From IMG/VR virus record IMGVR_UViG_3300048064_000059, positions 1-30,392 of that record: DNA of 30,392 nt. One strand, written 5' to 3'. A program made the position numbers and the translations under genes. The notes under the pieces were generated by a model, which made no database searches, was not told the DNA's origin, and saw only the letters and a list, made by a program, of their open reading frames with translations. This document shows positions 1-4,950 of this stretch, piece after piece. The stretch comes from a virus. Each line of letters starts with the position of its first letter. Positions within the stretch are counted from its first letter, which is position 1.

Positions 1-250
1 GCTTAATAAAAGCTTTCTCAGGCTGACCCTTAGCGTCAGCATTAGATTCAAGATAGGTCTGTATGGCTTGTGCCAGTGGTCGTATGGTATTAGCCACCAT
101 GACTTTACCATAGCTGGTCACTGACTCCTCTTCACGCTGGATATGAGAGACCCTACGCTTATTGACTCGCTGTTTACCCAGCTTAATCATCTCAGCTTCG
201 TGGTCTAACTCATCAGCGTACTCTTTTATGTTTTTAAATATCTCTACCAT
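1..250 (-). CDS. N-terminal part of a T7-like single-subunit RNA polymerase (runs off the left edge)
   Basis: The frame opens at an ATG at 250, seven bases after AAGGAG, and stays open for 83 codons to the window edge. The visible part is the helical N-terminal domain only. Residues 14-31 (ELDHEAEMIKLGKQRVNK) line up from memory with the T7 RNA polymerase segment containing LEHESYEMGEARFRK. Residues 49-83 resemble the following T7 stretch, where a KPLITTLLPKMI-type helix is followed by a RGKRPTAF-type turn; here these read RPLAQAIQTYL and AKGQPEKAFIK. Position at the end of the early gene block fits T7 gene 1. Catalytic motifs lie outside the window, so the call rests on the N-terminal match and context. 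If right, this enzyme reads the promoter family described here. Confidence 0.75.
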   Translation of the reverse strand, partial: MVEIFKNIKEYADELDHEAEMIKLGKQRVNKRRVSHIQREEESVTSYGKVMVANTIRPLAQAIQTYLESNADAKGQPEKAFIK

Positions 251-279
251 GTATACTCCTTAGGTTAATTGTGTATTGG

Positions 280-300
280 TATCTTATATGGGTACTTTAG
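280..300 (-). promoter_or_regulatory. Phage RNA polymerase-type promoter, copy P1
   Basis: The minus strand reads CTAAAGTACCCATAT then AAGATA. It shares the core TAAAGTNCCC, R, T, N, T, W, AG with four other copies in the window. Length and layout (conserved upstream block, then TATA-like bases, then AGA) resemble SP6 and T7 promoters. It lies 30 bases upstream of the putative RNA polymerase gene and just after a small hairpin. The function is inferred from recurrence and position. Confidence 0.6.
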
Positions 301-314
301 TCCTACAAGTAGGA
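301..314 (-). terminator. Small hairpin upstream of promoter P1
   Basis: TCCTACAAGTAGGA is self-complementary around its centre (5-bp stem with a 4-base loop). The same 14 bases recur at 4897-4910, also just before a phage-type promoter. This suggests a terminator or processing element paired with the promoter. There is no U-run, so the role is uncertain. Confidence 0.35.
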
Positions 315-317
315 AAC

Positions 318-569
318 CTAAAACTCAGACCCATAGTCCTTTTCATTTTTACCCACATGATATGGTTTCTTTAGGTCATTAGGATGTACACCCTTAGTTA
401 TCCAAGTCTCATACATGTGGCGTCTTACTGCGTCAATTTTACCAAAGTCATCCCAGTCTAGTGTCCTTAAGAATTGTTTGTAATGTCTCTCTCTTACTGG
501 ATTCCACCCGACAGGTGATTTATTAGCTGGTGTGTCACTGTTTAATTGTTCTATTGTTAGTTCACTCAT
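318..569 (-). CDS. Hypothetical early protein, 83 aa
   Basis: Not recognised. A small charged soluble protein with no membrane segment or clear motif. The middle has the aromatic and basic segment RERHYKQFLRTLDWDDF, followed by a predicted helix around IDAVRRHMYETW. The ATG at 569 follows GGAG in a leader (GGAGAATAACTATG) that is identical to the leader of the next gene upstream. The stop codon of that upstream gene lies between the Shine-Dalgarno and this ATG, so the two are probably translated together. As the last early gene before the putative RNA polymerase, it could be a host take-over protein, but nothing in the sequence shows this. Confidence 0.7.
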   Translation of the reverse strand: MSELTIEQLNSDTPANKSPVGWNPVRERHYKQFLRTLDWDDFGKIDAVRRHMYETWITKGVHPNDLKKPYHVGKNEKDYGSEF

Positions 570-571
570 AG

Positions 572-760
572 TTATTCTCCTAGTGTCGCACAGACACTTA
601 TAGTTTCTCTTGTTTCAGTGTGTTTGAAAAAATGTTCATTGCCTAAGCTATACATGTACATATAATCATCAAACAAGTTGTATATTTTTTGTGGATAGTT
701 TACGACTTGGTCGCAAACATCAAACACTAAGTCCGTATCAGTTTCTATTGTTGGTTTCAT
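572..760 (-). CDS. Hypothetical early protein, 62 aa
   Basis: Not recognised. A small acidic protein rich in aromatic residues (FDDYMYMYSLG), with two cysteines and no membrane segment. The ATG at 760 follows AAGGAG with good spacing, in a leader shared with the 83-aa gene downstream. Its stop codon overlaps the ribosome-binding region of that gene. The coding call rests on the strong ribosome-binding site and tight packing between neighbours. No function can be proposed. Confidence 0.65.
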   Translation of the reverse strand: MKPTIETDTDLVFDVCDQVVNYPQKIYNLFDDYMYMYSLGNEHFFKHTETRETISVCATLGE

Positions 761-771
761 AGTTATTCTCC

Positions 772-1254
772 TTAGTATGTGTATGTGTTGTCATTCCACC
801 ATATAGGTGTTGCTAGTTTCCACGTAGCAAAGTCACGCTTATCCTGTCTGTAGTACGTACGATACGCAACGACAGGGTCAGCATGTTTATACTCATCAGG
901 CATAGCTTGTGGAAAGTCAGTTAAGTCCTTAAGTGGTAACTCTTTAGGTAATGCTGGTAAGCTTTTTATAACGTCCCATGACTTGTGATTATCAGTTTTG
1001 TTATAGCGTAACTTGTACTCAGCATTGAGTCCCTTAGCTAGTTGTCTAGTCCATAAGTAATTATTCCTAGACTCCTTGAGCCACAGCGTACATGGATGTT
1101 TAGGATGAGTAGACTTGTAAGGCGTCTCATATCCTACCTCATTGAGTACGGTGCACATCATCTGAGCTGTCTCAAGTATCATCTTGACGACATGTTTGTC
1201 GCAATGATATTGAGCACAGGTACGTGGATGTCTGTCTAATATAAATATATTCAT
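772..1254 (-). CDS. Conserved phage protein of unknown function with Cys/His signature, 160 aa
   Basis: The N-terminus carries a block seen in many tailed-phage proteins: CAQYHCDKHVVKMILETAQ at about residues 13-31. It is followed by a HPCTLWLKES-type segment near residue 53, an aromatic NYLW segment, QAMPDEYK, and a closing ATWK...PIWW. I recognise the family as a recurrent phage protein but know no proven activity. The clustered Cys and His residues could bind metal, which is inference. The ATG at 1254 follows GCGAGG in the TTAACA-containing leader common to several early genes. The gap upstream (1255-1370) holds the plus-oriented promoter copy. Confidence 0.8.
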   Translation of the reverse strand: MNIFILDRHPRTCAQYHCDKHVVKMILETAQMMCTVLNEVGYETPYKSTHPKHPCTLWLKESRNNYLWTRQLAKGLNAEYKLRYNKTDNHKSWDVIKSLPALPKELPLKDLTDFPQAMPDEYKHADPVVAYRTYYRQDKRDFATWKLATPIWWNDNTYTY

Positions 1255-1293
1255 AATACCTCGCTATGTTATTGTTAAATAAGGAAACAGGTG

Positions 1294-1316
1294 TTTAAAG
1301 TACCCATATTAGTGTA
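1294..1316 (+). promoter_or_regulatory. Phage RNA polymerase-type promoter, copy P5, facing against the genes
   Basis: The plus strand reads TTTAAAGTACCCATATTAG, matching the core of P1-P4 but in the opposite orientation. All genes around it are on the minus strand, so transcription from it would be antisense to the early genes up to about 4850. It continues into a 49-base element also found downstream of P2. It may drive antisense RNA or prime replication. Confidence 0.5.
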
Positions 1317-1343
1317 AACCCCTGTCTCCCCTAGCTATATATA
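1295..1343 (+). repeat. Inverted-repeat element, left copy (promoter plus AAACCCCTGT and CCCCTAGCTATATATA)
   Basis: This stretch matches the minus strand of 4806-4855 at about 42 of 49 positions with a single one-base gap. Shared blocks are TTAAAGTACCCATAT, AAACCCCTGT and CCCCTAGCTATATATA. Both copies are followed by a possible small hairpin, UAGCU pairing with AGCUA around 9-11 bases. The pair faces inward and brackets the early genes and the mostly non-coding region. Confidence 0.75.
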
Positions 1344-1370
1344 CAGCTATATTACTTCCTACTTACTCCC

Positions 1371-1823
1371 TTATACATCTAAGTAAGGTGTAACCCCATT
1401 AGCAATACAGTCAGTGATGTACCTCATGCGTTTACTTGGGTCATCTCCCATGAGTATCTCAAAGAGCATATCAGTCTTACTACGTTGTACTCTGCTGGTC
1501 GCACGTCTCATCCTAGACTCATACTGCCTAGACTTGATGACATACGGCTTAGTTTTGTACTTGTCCCATATCTTGAGCACGTCATCCTTAAACAGATTAT
1601 TAAGCTGTCTATTGATAGCACTAGGCTTGATATTAGGAAAGGCTATACGAAGATAAGCCAGTAGTGGACGCTTCTTGAATACAGTCATCTTACCGTCTTC
1701 ATTACGCTCCATGATACCGTCTTGCTTCATAACCATTAGTATCTTGTTTTGTATATCCTCAGGCGAGTCAACCTCATCTGTGAAATACGATTCAAGATAC
1801 TTACGACTTGTAACGTCTACCAT
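1371..1823 (-). CDS. Hypothetical early protein, 150 aa, possible winged-helix fold
   Basis: Not recognised as a named family. It is basic overall. The central segment (about residues 45-90) has the sequence KKRPLLAYLRIAFPNIKPS followed by INRQLNNLFKDDVLKIW, which reads like helix-turn-helix then wing and suggests nucleic-acid binding. The C-terminal third is Arg-rich (SRMRRATSRVQRSK). The ATG at 1823 follows GCGAGG. Its leader is the 3' product expected after hammerhead cleavage at 1851/1850, giving a 5' UTR of about 27 bases. The fold idea is inference from pattern only. Confidence 0.7.
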   Translation of the reverse strand: MVDVTSRKYLESYFTDEVDSPEDIQNKILMVMKQDGIMERNEDGKMTVFKKRPLLAYLRIAFPNIKPSAINRQLNNLFKDDVLKIWDKYKTKPYVIKSRQYESRMRRATSRVQRSKTDMLFEILMGDDPSKRMRYITDCIANGVTPYLDV

Positions 1824-1844
1824 AATTTACCTCGCTGTTAATTT

Positions 1845-1907
1845 GTACTAGAACCCCGACACATTACTGGTCAGGGTTTTCGACTAATCAAGTCTCGTCA
1901 GTAGTAC
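1845..1907 (-). ncRNA. Hammerhead ribozyme HHR1 (type I), intergenic
   Basis: Minus-strand RNA, in order: stem I 5' strand GUACUA (1907-1902); core CUGACGA (1901-1895), which fits CUGANGA; stem II GACU, loop UGAUU, AGUC; core GAA; stem III AACCCUGAC paired with GUCGGGGUU (9 bp including A15.1-U16.1 and one G-U), loop CAGUAAUGU; cleavage base C at 1851; stem I 3' strand UAGUAC (1850-1845). Stem I pairs perfectly over 6 bp. It begins three bases after the stop codon of the upstream gene and ends 21 bases before the next ATG. The G-U pair works only in minus-strand RNA, matching the gene direction. All invariant core bases are present. Confidence 0.93.
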
Positions 1908-1909
1908 TA

Positions 1910-2419
1910 TTATTGATACCTCATAACTAACTCGTCATCAGGTACATCTTTTACCTTATGCTGACCCCTCGTCACTATAGACTTACATCTTTTAGACATA
2001 ATCTTAGAGTCGAATGAGCTGTAATAAAGCTCAGGATACTGCTCTTTTAAAGCGTCCAGTATTATGTCTTGCATAACCCAGCCTAGCCTAGTAGATAGTC
2101 TCTCCCAGTCTGCACGTCTAAACCTAGAATACTGCGGTACTTTACCTAGCATAGGAAGTTTAGATTTAAAGAATGACATAAACTGACCACGCCTATTACA
2201 TAGACCGTTATTAAATAGGTCATAGACAAGCTTGTTAGCCATTCTAAAACGCTCTAGCTTTTTATTAGAGCCCTTAGCGTCAGGCACTTCCCCGCAACGT
2301 GGTATTCTAGACCATAACAAGTCAACCATAGCATCATAGCCGCTAGTCTGTCTTAAGCCCCATGAGTACCCTATATGAGCAGTCATACCAATACGTCTTT
2401 TAGTTTTATCTCTTAACAT
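1910..2419 (-). CDS. Hypothetical basic early protein, 169 aa
   Basis: Not recognised. Strongly basic, with an Arg/Lys-rich N-terminus (MLRDKTKRR) and many Trp and Tyr residues; no membrane segment. A longer frame opens at 2461, but the ATG at 2419 has GCGAGG five bases upstream and avoids overlap with the preceding gene, so it is chosen. The stop codon is followed after three bases by the hammerhead HHR1, so the mRNA of this gene would end in the ribozyme 5' product with a 2',3'-cyclic phosphate. Basic charge suggests nucleic-acid binding, which is inference only. Confidence 0.7.
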   Translation of the reverse strand: MLRDKTKRRIGMTAHIGYSWGLRQTSGYDAMVDLLWSRIPRCGEVPDAKGSNKKLERFRMANKLVYDLFNNGLCNRRGQFMSFFKSKLPMLGKVPQYSRFRRADWERLSTRLGWVMQDIILDALKEQYPELYYSSFDSKIMSKRCKSIVTRGQHKVKDVPDDELVMRYQ

Positions 2420-2432
2420 TTTTACCTCGCTG

Positions 2433-2837
2433 TTAATTGTTAAATTTATTAGATAACTCACCCAGTGCTCTAGTCTTACCGTTTCTTACAATCTCTTTTA
2501 CTTCTTGATTGATAAAATATTGCTCTAAGTCAATATTACTAACAATCATTTCTCCTAAGATGTAAACATACATATTCACAACATGTTCTGGCTCTGAAAA
2601 ATCTGTGCTTACCTCTCCAAAATTATCATTTTCATAATCTTTTATTATTTGTACTATATTTAAAGTTTCATCTCCTAACCATTTTCTAGCTTGATATCTG
2701 CCTATAATGTAATAATCAGTATTAAAAGCATGATGGTGGATATCTTCTTTATTTTCTAATACCCAATCTTCTCCTTGTTCTGTTATGAAGTCATGAAAAT
2801 AATCTTTTACTTCTTCATATTTATAATACTTTTTCAT
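2433..2837 (-). CDS. Hypothetical acidic early protein, 134 aa
   Basis: Not recognised. It is acidic and rich in Tyr, Asp and Glu, starting MKKYYKYEEVKDYFHDFI. There is no signal peptide or clear catalytic motif. The ATG at 2837 overlaps the stop of the membrane protein gene upstream (ATGA), with GGGG ahead of it as a weak ribosome-binding site. This points to translational coupling. It lies in the middle mRNA segment bounded by hammerheads HHR2 and HHR1. Acidic early phage proteins sometimes mimic DNA or bind host enzymes; no evidence here decides that. Confidence 0.7.
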   Translation of the reverse strand: MKKYYKYEEVKDYFHDFITEQGEDWVLENKEDIHHHAFNTDYYIIGRYQARKWLGDETLNIVQIIKDYENDNFGEVSTDFSEPEHVVNMYVYILGEMIVSNIDLEQYFINQEVKEIVRNGKTRALGELSNKFNN

Positions 2838-3136
2838 TTTTTATCCCCGTTGTTGTTAATATACTCTAGCACTGGAATAACTAGCATACCTGATAGACAC
2901 CCCAGCATAACCCACAAAGCCCATTCCCAGCTACCAGTAACTAGGAAGCCTACGCCGTCACTTACCGTGTTAGCGAGACATCCTGAGACACACGCTAACA
3001 CCTGAGGCGACGCTTTGTAGTTTGTAAAATAGGCGTCCATGTAGTGCTCAATGCTAGCTAGTGAGTAATAGATACCCACAGCCAGCAACACGTTATCGAC
3101 GTGACCCATTATTGTTATAATTGTCTCTTCACTCAT
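2834..3136 (-). CDS. Small membrane protein, 100 aa
   Basis: An early protein with two or three hydrophobic segments: about residues 14-29 (NVLLAVGIYYSLAS), 45-66, and 69-91 (EWALWVMLGCLSGMLVIPVLEY). It starts MSEETIITIMGHVDNVLL. I have a sense of similar small membrane proteins in other marine T7-like phages but know no function. It overlaps the genes on both sides by a few bases, so it is translated in an operon. It could act on the host envelope or in superinfection exclusion, but this is a guess from topology. Confidence 0.7.
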   Translation of the reverse strand: MSEETIITIMGHVDNVLLAVGIYYSLASIEHYMDAYFTNYKASPQVLACVSGCLANTVSDGVGFLVTGSWEWALWVMLGCLSGMLVIPVLEYINNNGDKK

Positions 3137-3491
3137 TATCTACACTCCTCACTAACTCAGTTTCATTGTTAAGCTGTAAGTAGATACATTCCTGTTTCAT
3201 CCTACGGCATAAAGTAACGGCGTGACGCTGTAGAAGTGTGTATGCAATGCCAACATTTTTATTCGATACATGAAATTCATATATCTTGATATCATCCTTG
3301 TAAATTTCATGGCTGTCGAACCAAAAACCCTCAGCTTGATATCTAGTAAAGCCAGTTATCTCAGACTCTTTATTGTCATTAATTCGGCTTTTATTGTGAT
3401 AAGCTATTTTATCAATGAAATTATTATGGATGTGCATTAAGTCATCCCCGTCGTTGTCCTTCATTGGTAGATATAATTTAATTACTTGCAT
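3129..3491 (-). CDS. Hypothetical early protein, 120 aa
   Basis: Starts MQVIKLYLPMKDNDGDDL and ends with a helix containing LCRRMKQECIYLQLNN. I recognise this general pattern (N-terminal beta strand with LPLKD-like bases, C-terminal RRM.QECIYL) from other phage hypothetical proteins but cannot name a function. The ATG at 3491 follows AAGAGG. It is the first gene after hammerhead HHR2, so after cleavage at 3524/3523 its mRNA would start 32 bases upstream. It overlaps the next gene by eight bases. Confidence 0.7.
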   Translation of the reverse strand: MQVIKLYLPMKDNDGDDLMHIHNNFIDKIAYHNKSRINDNKESEITGFTRYQAEGFWFDSHEIYKDDIKIYEFHVSNKNVGIAYTLLQRHAVTLCRRMKQECIYLQLNNETELVRSVDNE

Positions 3492-3517
3492 TTTTTACCT
3501 CTTATTAATTGTTAAAT

Positions 3518-3567
3518 GTTACAGACGCCTCACGGCGTTTCGACTCATAAAGTCTCATCAGTGTAAC
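3518..3567 (-). ncRNA. Hammerhead ribozyme HHR2 (type I), intergenic
   Basis: Minus-strand RNA, in order: stem I 5' strand GUUACA (3567-3562); core CUGAUGA (3561-3555); stem II GACU, loop UUAUG, AGUC; core GAA; stem III ACGCC with GNRA tetraloop GUGA and GGCGU; cleavage base C at 3524, giving the classical GUC site; stem I 3' strand UGUAAC (3523-3518). Every helix pairs perfectly and every invariant core base is present. The first base of stem I is the last base of the stop codon of the 56-aa gene. The next ATG is 26 bases past the 3' end. Confidence 0.96.
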
Positions 3568-3737
3568 TAGTCGATATAAGGTAGTATTCCCCGCTGTATA
3601 TCTCGCATAATGATATGATATTGAAGCCTAGTTATACGCTTAGCTGATAGCTCAGCTTTTGCGTAATCTTCGTTAGCTTCTACTTTTTGAGCGTATGACT
3701 CATCATTATTCATAGCACGTTGTATTTGTCTATTCAT
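3567..3737 (-). CDS. Hypothetical early protein, 56 aa
   Basis: A short frame starting at the ATG at 3737, immediately after the TAA of the 63-aa gene, and ending TAG at 3567-3569. The protein begins MNRQIQRAMNNDESYAQK and ends RDIQRGILPYID; it is helical, charged and unrecognised. A GGGGG run 6-10 bases upstream can serve as ribosome-binding site. It fills the gap between the 63-aa gene and the ribozyme exactly, and its stop codon touches stem I of HHR2. That fit and the coupling support it as a real gene. Confidence 0.6.
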   Translation of the reverse strand: MNRQIQRAMNNDESYAQKVEANEDYAKAELSAKRITRLQYHIIMRDIQRGILPYID

Positions 3738-3929
3738 TTAGCACCCCCTAGCTTTATCTATTGAGTCATAGACATAATTTGTGAATACTTCAGCGTCAAA
3801 AAGTGGGTTGTCTCTCTCAAACATTAAACACCAGTCTTTAATAATAAACTCAGTGTTTCCCAGTGGATTGTCTGACAATTGACTACCGACCATTTCGGCT
3901 ACTGCTATGTAGTGTTTTTTTGTAAACAT
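3738..3929 (-). CDS. Hypothetical early protein, 63 aa
   Basis: First gene of the early block after the long leader. It starts MFTKKHYIAVAEMVGSQL and contains a DNPLFDAEVFTNYV segment; small proteins of this shape (FTKKHYxAIAE near the start, DNPxFD near the end) are common in tailed phages, function unknown to me. The ATG at 3929 follows GCGAGG. Its leader contains the 3' half of hammerhead HHR3. After cleavage at 3998/3997 the mRNA would carry a 68-base leader starting with stem I of the ribozyme. Confidence 0.75.
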   Translation of the reverse strand: MFTKKHYIAVAEMVGSQLSDNPLGNTEFIIKDWCLMFERDNPLFDAEVFTNYVYDSIDKARGC

Positions 3930-3952
3930 AATATTCCTCGCATTGTTATTGT

Positions 3953-4003
3953 GTTGTTTCGCTCTTTTGAGCTCATCAGTCAGGCTACACAGCCTGAGAC
4001 AAC
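3953..4003 (-). ncRNA. Hammerhead ribozyme HHR3 (type III), early leader
   Basis: Minus-strand RNA, in order: stem III 5' strand GUUGU (4003-3999); cleavage base C at 3998, giving a GUC site; stem I UCAGGC, loop UGUGUA, GCCUGA; core CUGAUGA (3979-3973); stem II GCUC, loop AAAA, GAGC; core GAA; stem III 3' strand ACAAC (3957-3953). All stems are perfect. The open helix is stem III, so this is a different topology from HHR1 and HHR2. It lies between the sigma70-like promoter and the first early gene and would release a leader RNA of roughly 330 bases. Confidence 0.95.
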
Positions 4004-4340
4004 CCCAGCCTTACCCGTTGCGTCCGTCCACCGCTGATTATTACGTTACCTGTTACCCAGTGCGTCAGCACCTGTGAAGTGTATTGTCACACGCTTACTG
4101 GATTTCATAAAAATGATAAGGTGTCTATATCCTCAGTAATTTTCTTACCGCTTGCTATCTCATAACTAGCACGGTCTTAGGCTGGTTTTGGTCAGTCTAG
4201 CCACCTTTCGGCTCTTAGCATTTGCTACGCTTCCTAACCCCGTACAACGCTTACACCTCTCAGCTCCGCCTTGCCTCATCTCAGAATGTTTATAGTGCTG
4301 AGTCACTAGCTAGGATTTCCCGTTCCCCTAGCATGTGTAT
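4004..4340 (-). ncRNA. Long untranslated early leader RNA, upstream product of HHR3
   Basis: No convincing gene is seen between the sigma70-like promoter and HHR3. The longest frames (37 aa at about 4286, 20 aa near 4106) lack ribosome-binding sites. This stretch looks more GC-rich than the rest of the window and contains several short self-complementary pieces, for example GGCU pairing with AGCC near 4180-4200. Cleavage by HHR3 would free it as a discrete RNA ending in a cyclic phosphate at 3998. Whether it has a function is unknown. The physical genome end could also fall in or near it. Confidence 0.4.
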
Positions 4341-4370
4341 ACTCTACACCCAATGAATACACCATGTCAA
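4335..4370 (-). promoter_or_regulatory. Sigma70-like early promoter
   Basis: The minus strand has a perfect TTGACA -35 (4370-4365), an 18-base spacer and TAGAGT as -10 (4346-4341), a 4 of 6 match. It points toward the early genes. An inverted repeat GTGTA...TACAC (4335-4349) overlaps the -10. T7-like phages start infection with host RNA polymerase at promoters in just this place. A dyad GCTGAT...ATCAGC lies about 40 bases upstream at 4409-4422. Confidence 0.5.
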
Positions 4371-4474
4371 TAAAAGAATTACATGAAAGTGAATTAATTT
4401 GATATATGGCTGATTCATCAGCTTATAGAAATAAAAATAGACCATAGCTCAAAGACAAACAAAATAAAAATGTC

Positions 4475-4564
4475 CAGCCGTGTATCCCTTTAGGCTTCCC
4501 TTTATGTATAGACCACAGGCGACCGCAAGCCCGTGTGCGTGTGATACTATACTATACACGGCTG
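4475..4564 (-). ncRNA. Structured RNA candidate with three nested stems
   Basis: The minus strand can form an 11-bp outer stem, CAGCCGUGUAU with AUACACGGCUG; a 6-bp inner stem, GUAUAG with CUAUAC; and a 7-bp apical hairpin, CACGGGC with GCCUGUG, over an 8-base loop. The apical hairpin contains a G-U pair that becomes an A-C mismatch in plus-strand RNA, so the structure belongs to the minus-strand transcript. No known RNA family was recognised. It lies between the 51-aa gene and the sigma70-like promoter. Confidence 0.5.
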
Positions 4565-4617
4565 ACGGCACGGGGGAAATTCCACCTCTTGCTATCGTGT
4601 TATCCCCTCATATTTTT

Positions 4618-4773
4618 TTACCAAATATTCGACAAAACAACAGCTGTTAACACAGCTATCAGAATAAACTCCCCTATGGATATCTCAGGCTTTAACCAGT
4701 AGGTTCTAATATAGTGACTATTAAGGAGTATTACTCCAGTAATAACTATGAGTAGTACTTCTATTAGTATCAT
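4618..4773 (-). CDS. Small two-helix membrane protein, 51 aa
   Basis: A short frame from ATG 4773 to TAA 4618. The protein begins MILIEVLLIVITGVILLNS, has a polar turn around HYIRTYWLKPE, and a second hydrophobic helix ending AVLTAVVLSNIW. Two clean membrane helices separated by a basic loop argue for a real gene, although no ribosome-binding site is visible upstream. It is the first frame after promoter P2 and the conserved element, and is the only coding candidate in the 1-kb region between TerL and the early genes. The function is unknown; a holin-like or membrane-modifying role would be a guess. Confidence 0.5.
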   Translation of the reverse strand: MILIEVLLIVITGVILLNSHYIRTYWLKPEISIGEFILIAVLTAVVLSNIW

Positions 4774-4805
4774 AATTAATAAGTAATAAGGAAGGATAGC
4801 TTGTC

Positions 4806-4855
4806 TATATATAGCTAGGGGTGCACAGGGGTTTTATCTTATATGGGTACTTTAA
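4806..4855 (-). repeat. Inverted-repeat element, right copy (contains promoter P2)
   Basis: Read on the minus strand, this matches 1295-1343 on the plus strand at about 42 of 49 positions. It starts with the promoter core and continues through AAACCCCTGT and CCCCTAGCTATATATA. In T7, promoters of the OL and OR type near the genome ends act as replication start sites. A comparable role here is possible because this copy lies just after TerL. Confidence 0.75.
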
Positions 4856-4856
4856 G
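4835..4856 (-). promoter_or_regulatory. Phage RNA polymerase-type promoter, copy P2
   Basis: The minus strand reads CTTAAAGTACCCATAT then AAGATA, nearly identical to P1. It follows three hairpins after TerL, a terminator-then-promoter layout. It would transcribe the 51-aa gene, the structured RNA and the early genes late in infection. Confidence 0.6.
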
Positions 4857-4867
4857 TTTTTGTCCAC

Positions 4868-4910
4868 CCTTTGTCTAGATATTTACAGACAAGGACTCCT
4901 ACAAGTAGGA
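4868..4910 (-). terminator. Two hairpins between TerL and promoter P2
   Basis: At 4868-4894, CCUUGUCU pairs with AGACAAAGG with one bulged base. At 4897-4910 the 14-base palindrome TCCTACAAGTAGGA repeats the one at 301-314. With the larger hairpin at 4918-4950 they form a chain of three. There is no U-run, so termination is inferred from position. Confidence 0.4.
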
Positions 4911-4917
4911 CAAGAGC

Positions 4918-4950
4918 CGCCAAAGGAAAAATGAAGAAAAACCTTTGACG
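4918..4950 (-). terminator. Hairpin directly after TerL
   Basis: The minus strand CGUCAAAGG pairs with CCUUUGGCG over 9 bp, with one G-U pair that exists only in minus-strand RNA. The loop is U-rich. It starts two bases after the TerL stop codon. It is likely a late terminator or a stabilising 3' end. Confidence 0.5.

Noticed and set aside
4128-4136. CTGAGGA on the minus strand fits CUGANGA
   Set aside because: No stem II followed by GAAA and no matching outer stems nearby.
4174-4287. 37-aa minus-strand frame with an RCKRC segment in the early leader
   Set aside because: No ribosome-binding site, and the surrounding stretch looks untranslated and structured.
4409-4422. GCTGATTCATCAGC contains CTGATGA on the minus strand and might be a fourth hammerhead
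   Set aside because: No GAA core or stem II/III follows; it is a simple dyad, perhaps an operator upstream of the sigma70-like promoter.
4475-4564. tRNA gene or attachment site
   Set aside because: The stems do not form a cloverleaf, there is no T-loop sequence, and no integrase gene is in the window.
1295-4855. Invertible segment or transposon between the inverted copies
   Set aside because: No transposase or invertase in the window; the copies carry mismatches and a gap and contain a promoter motif, so a transcription or replication role is simpler.
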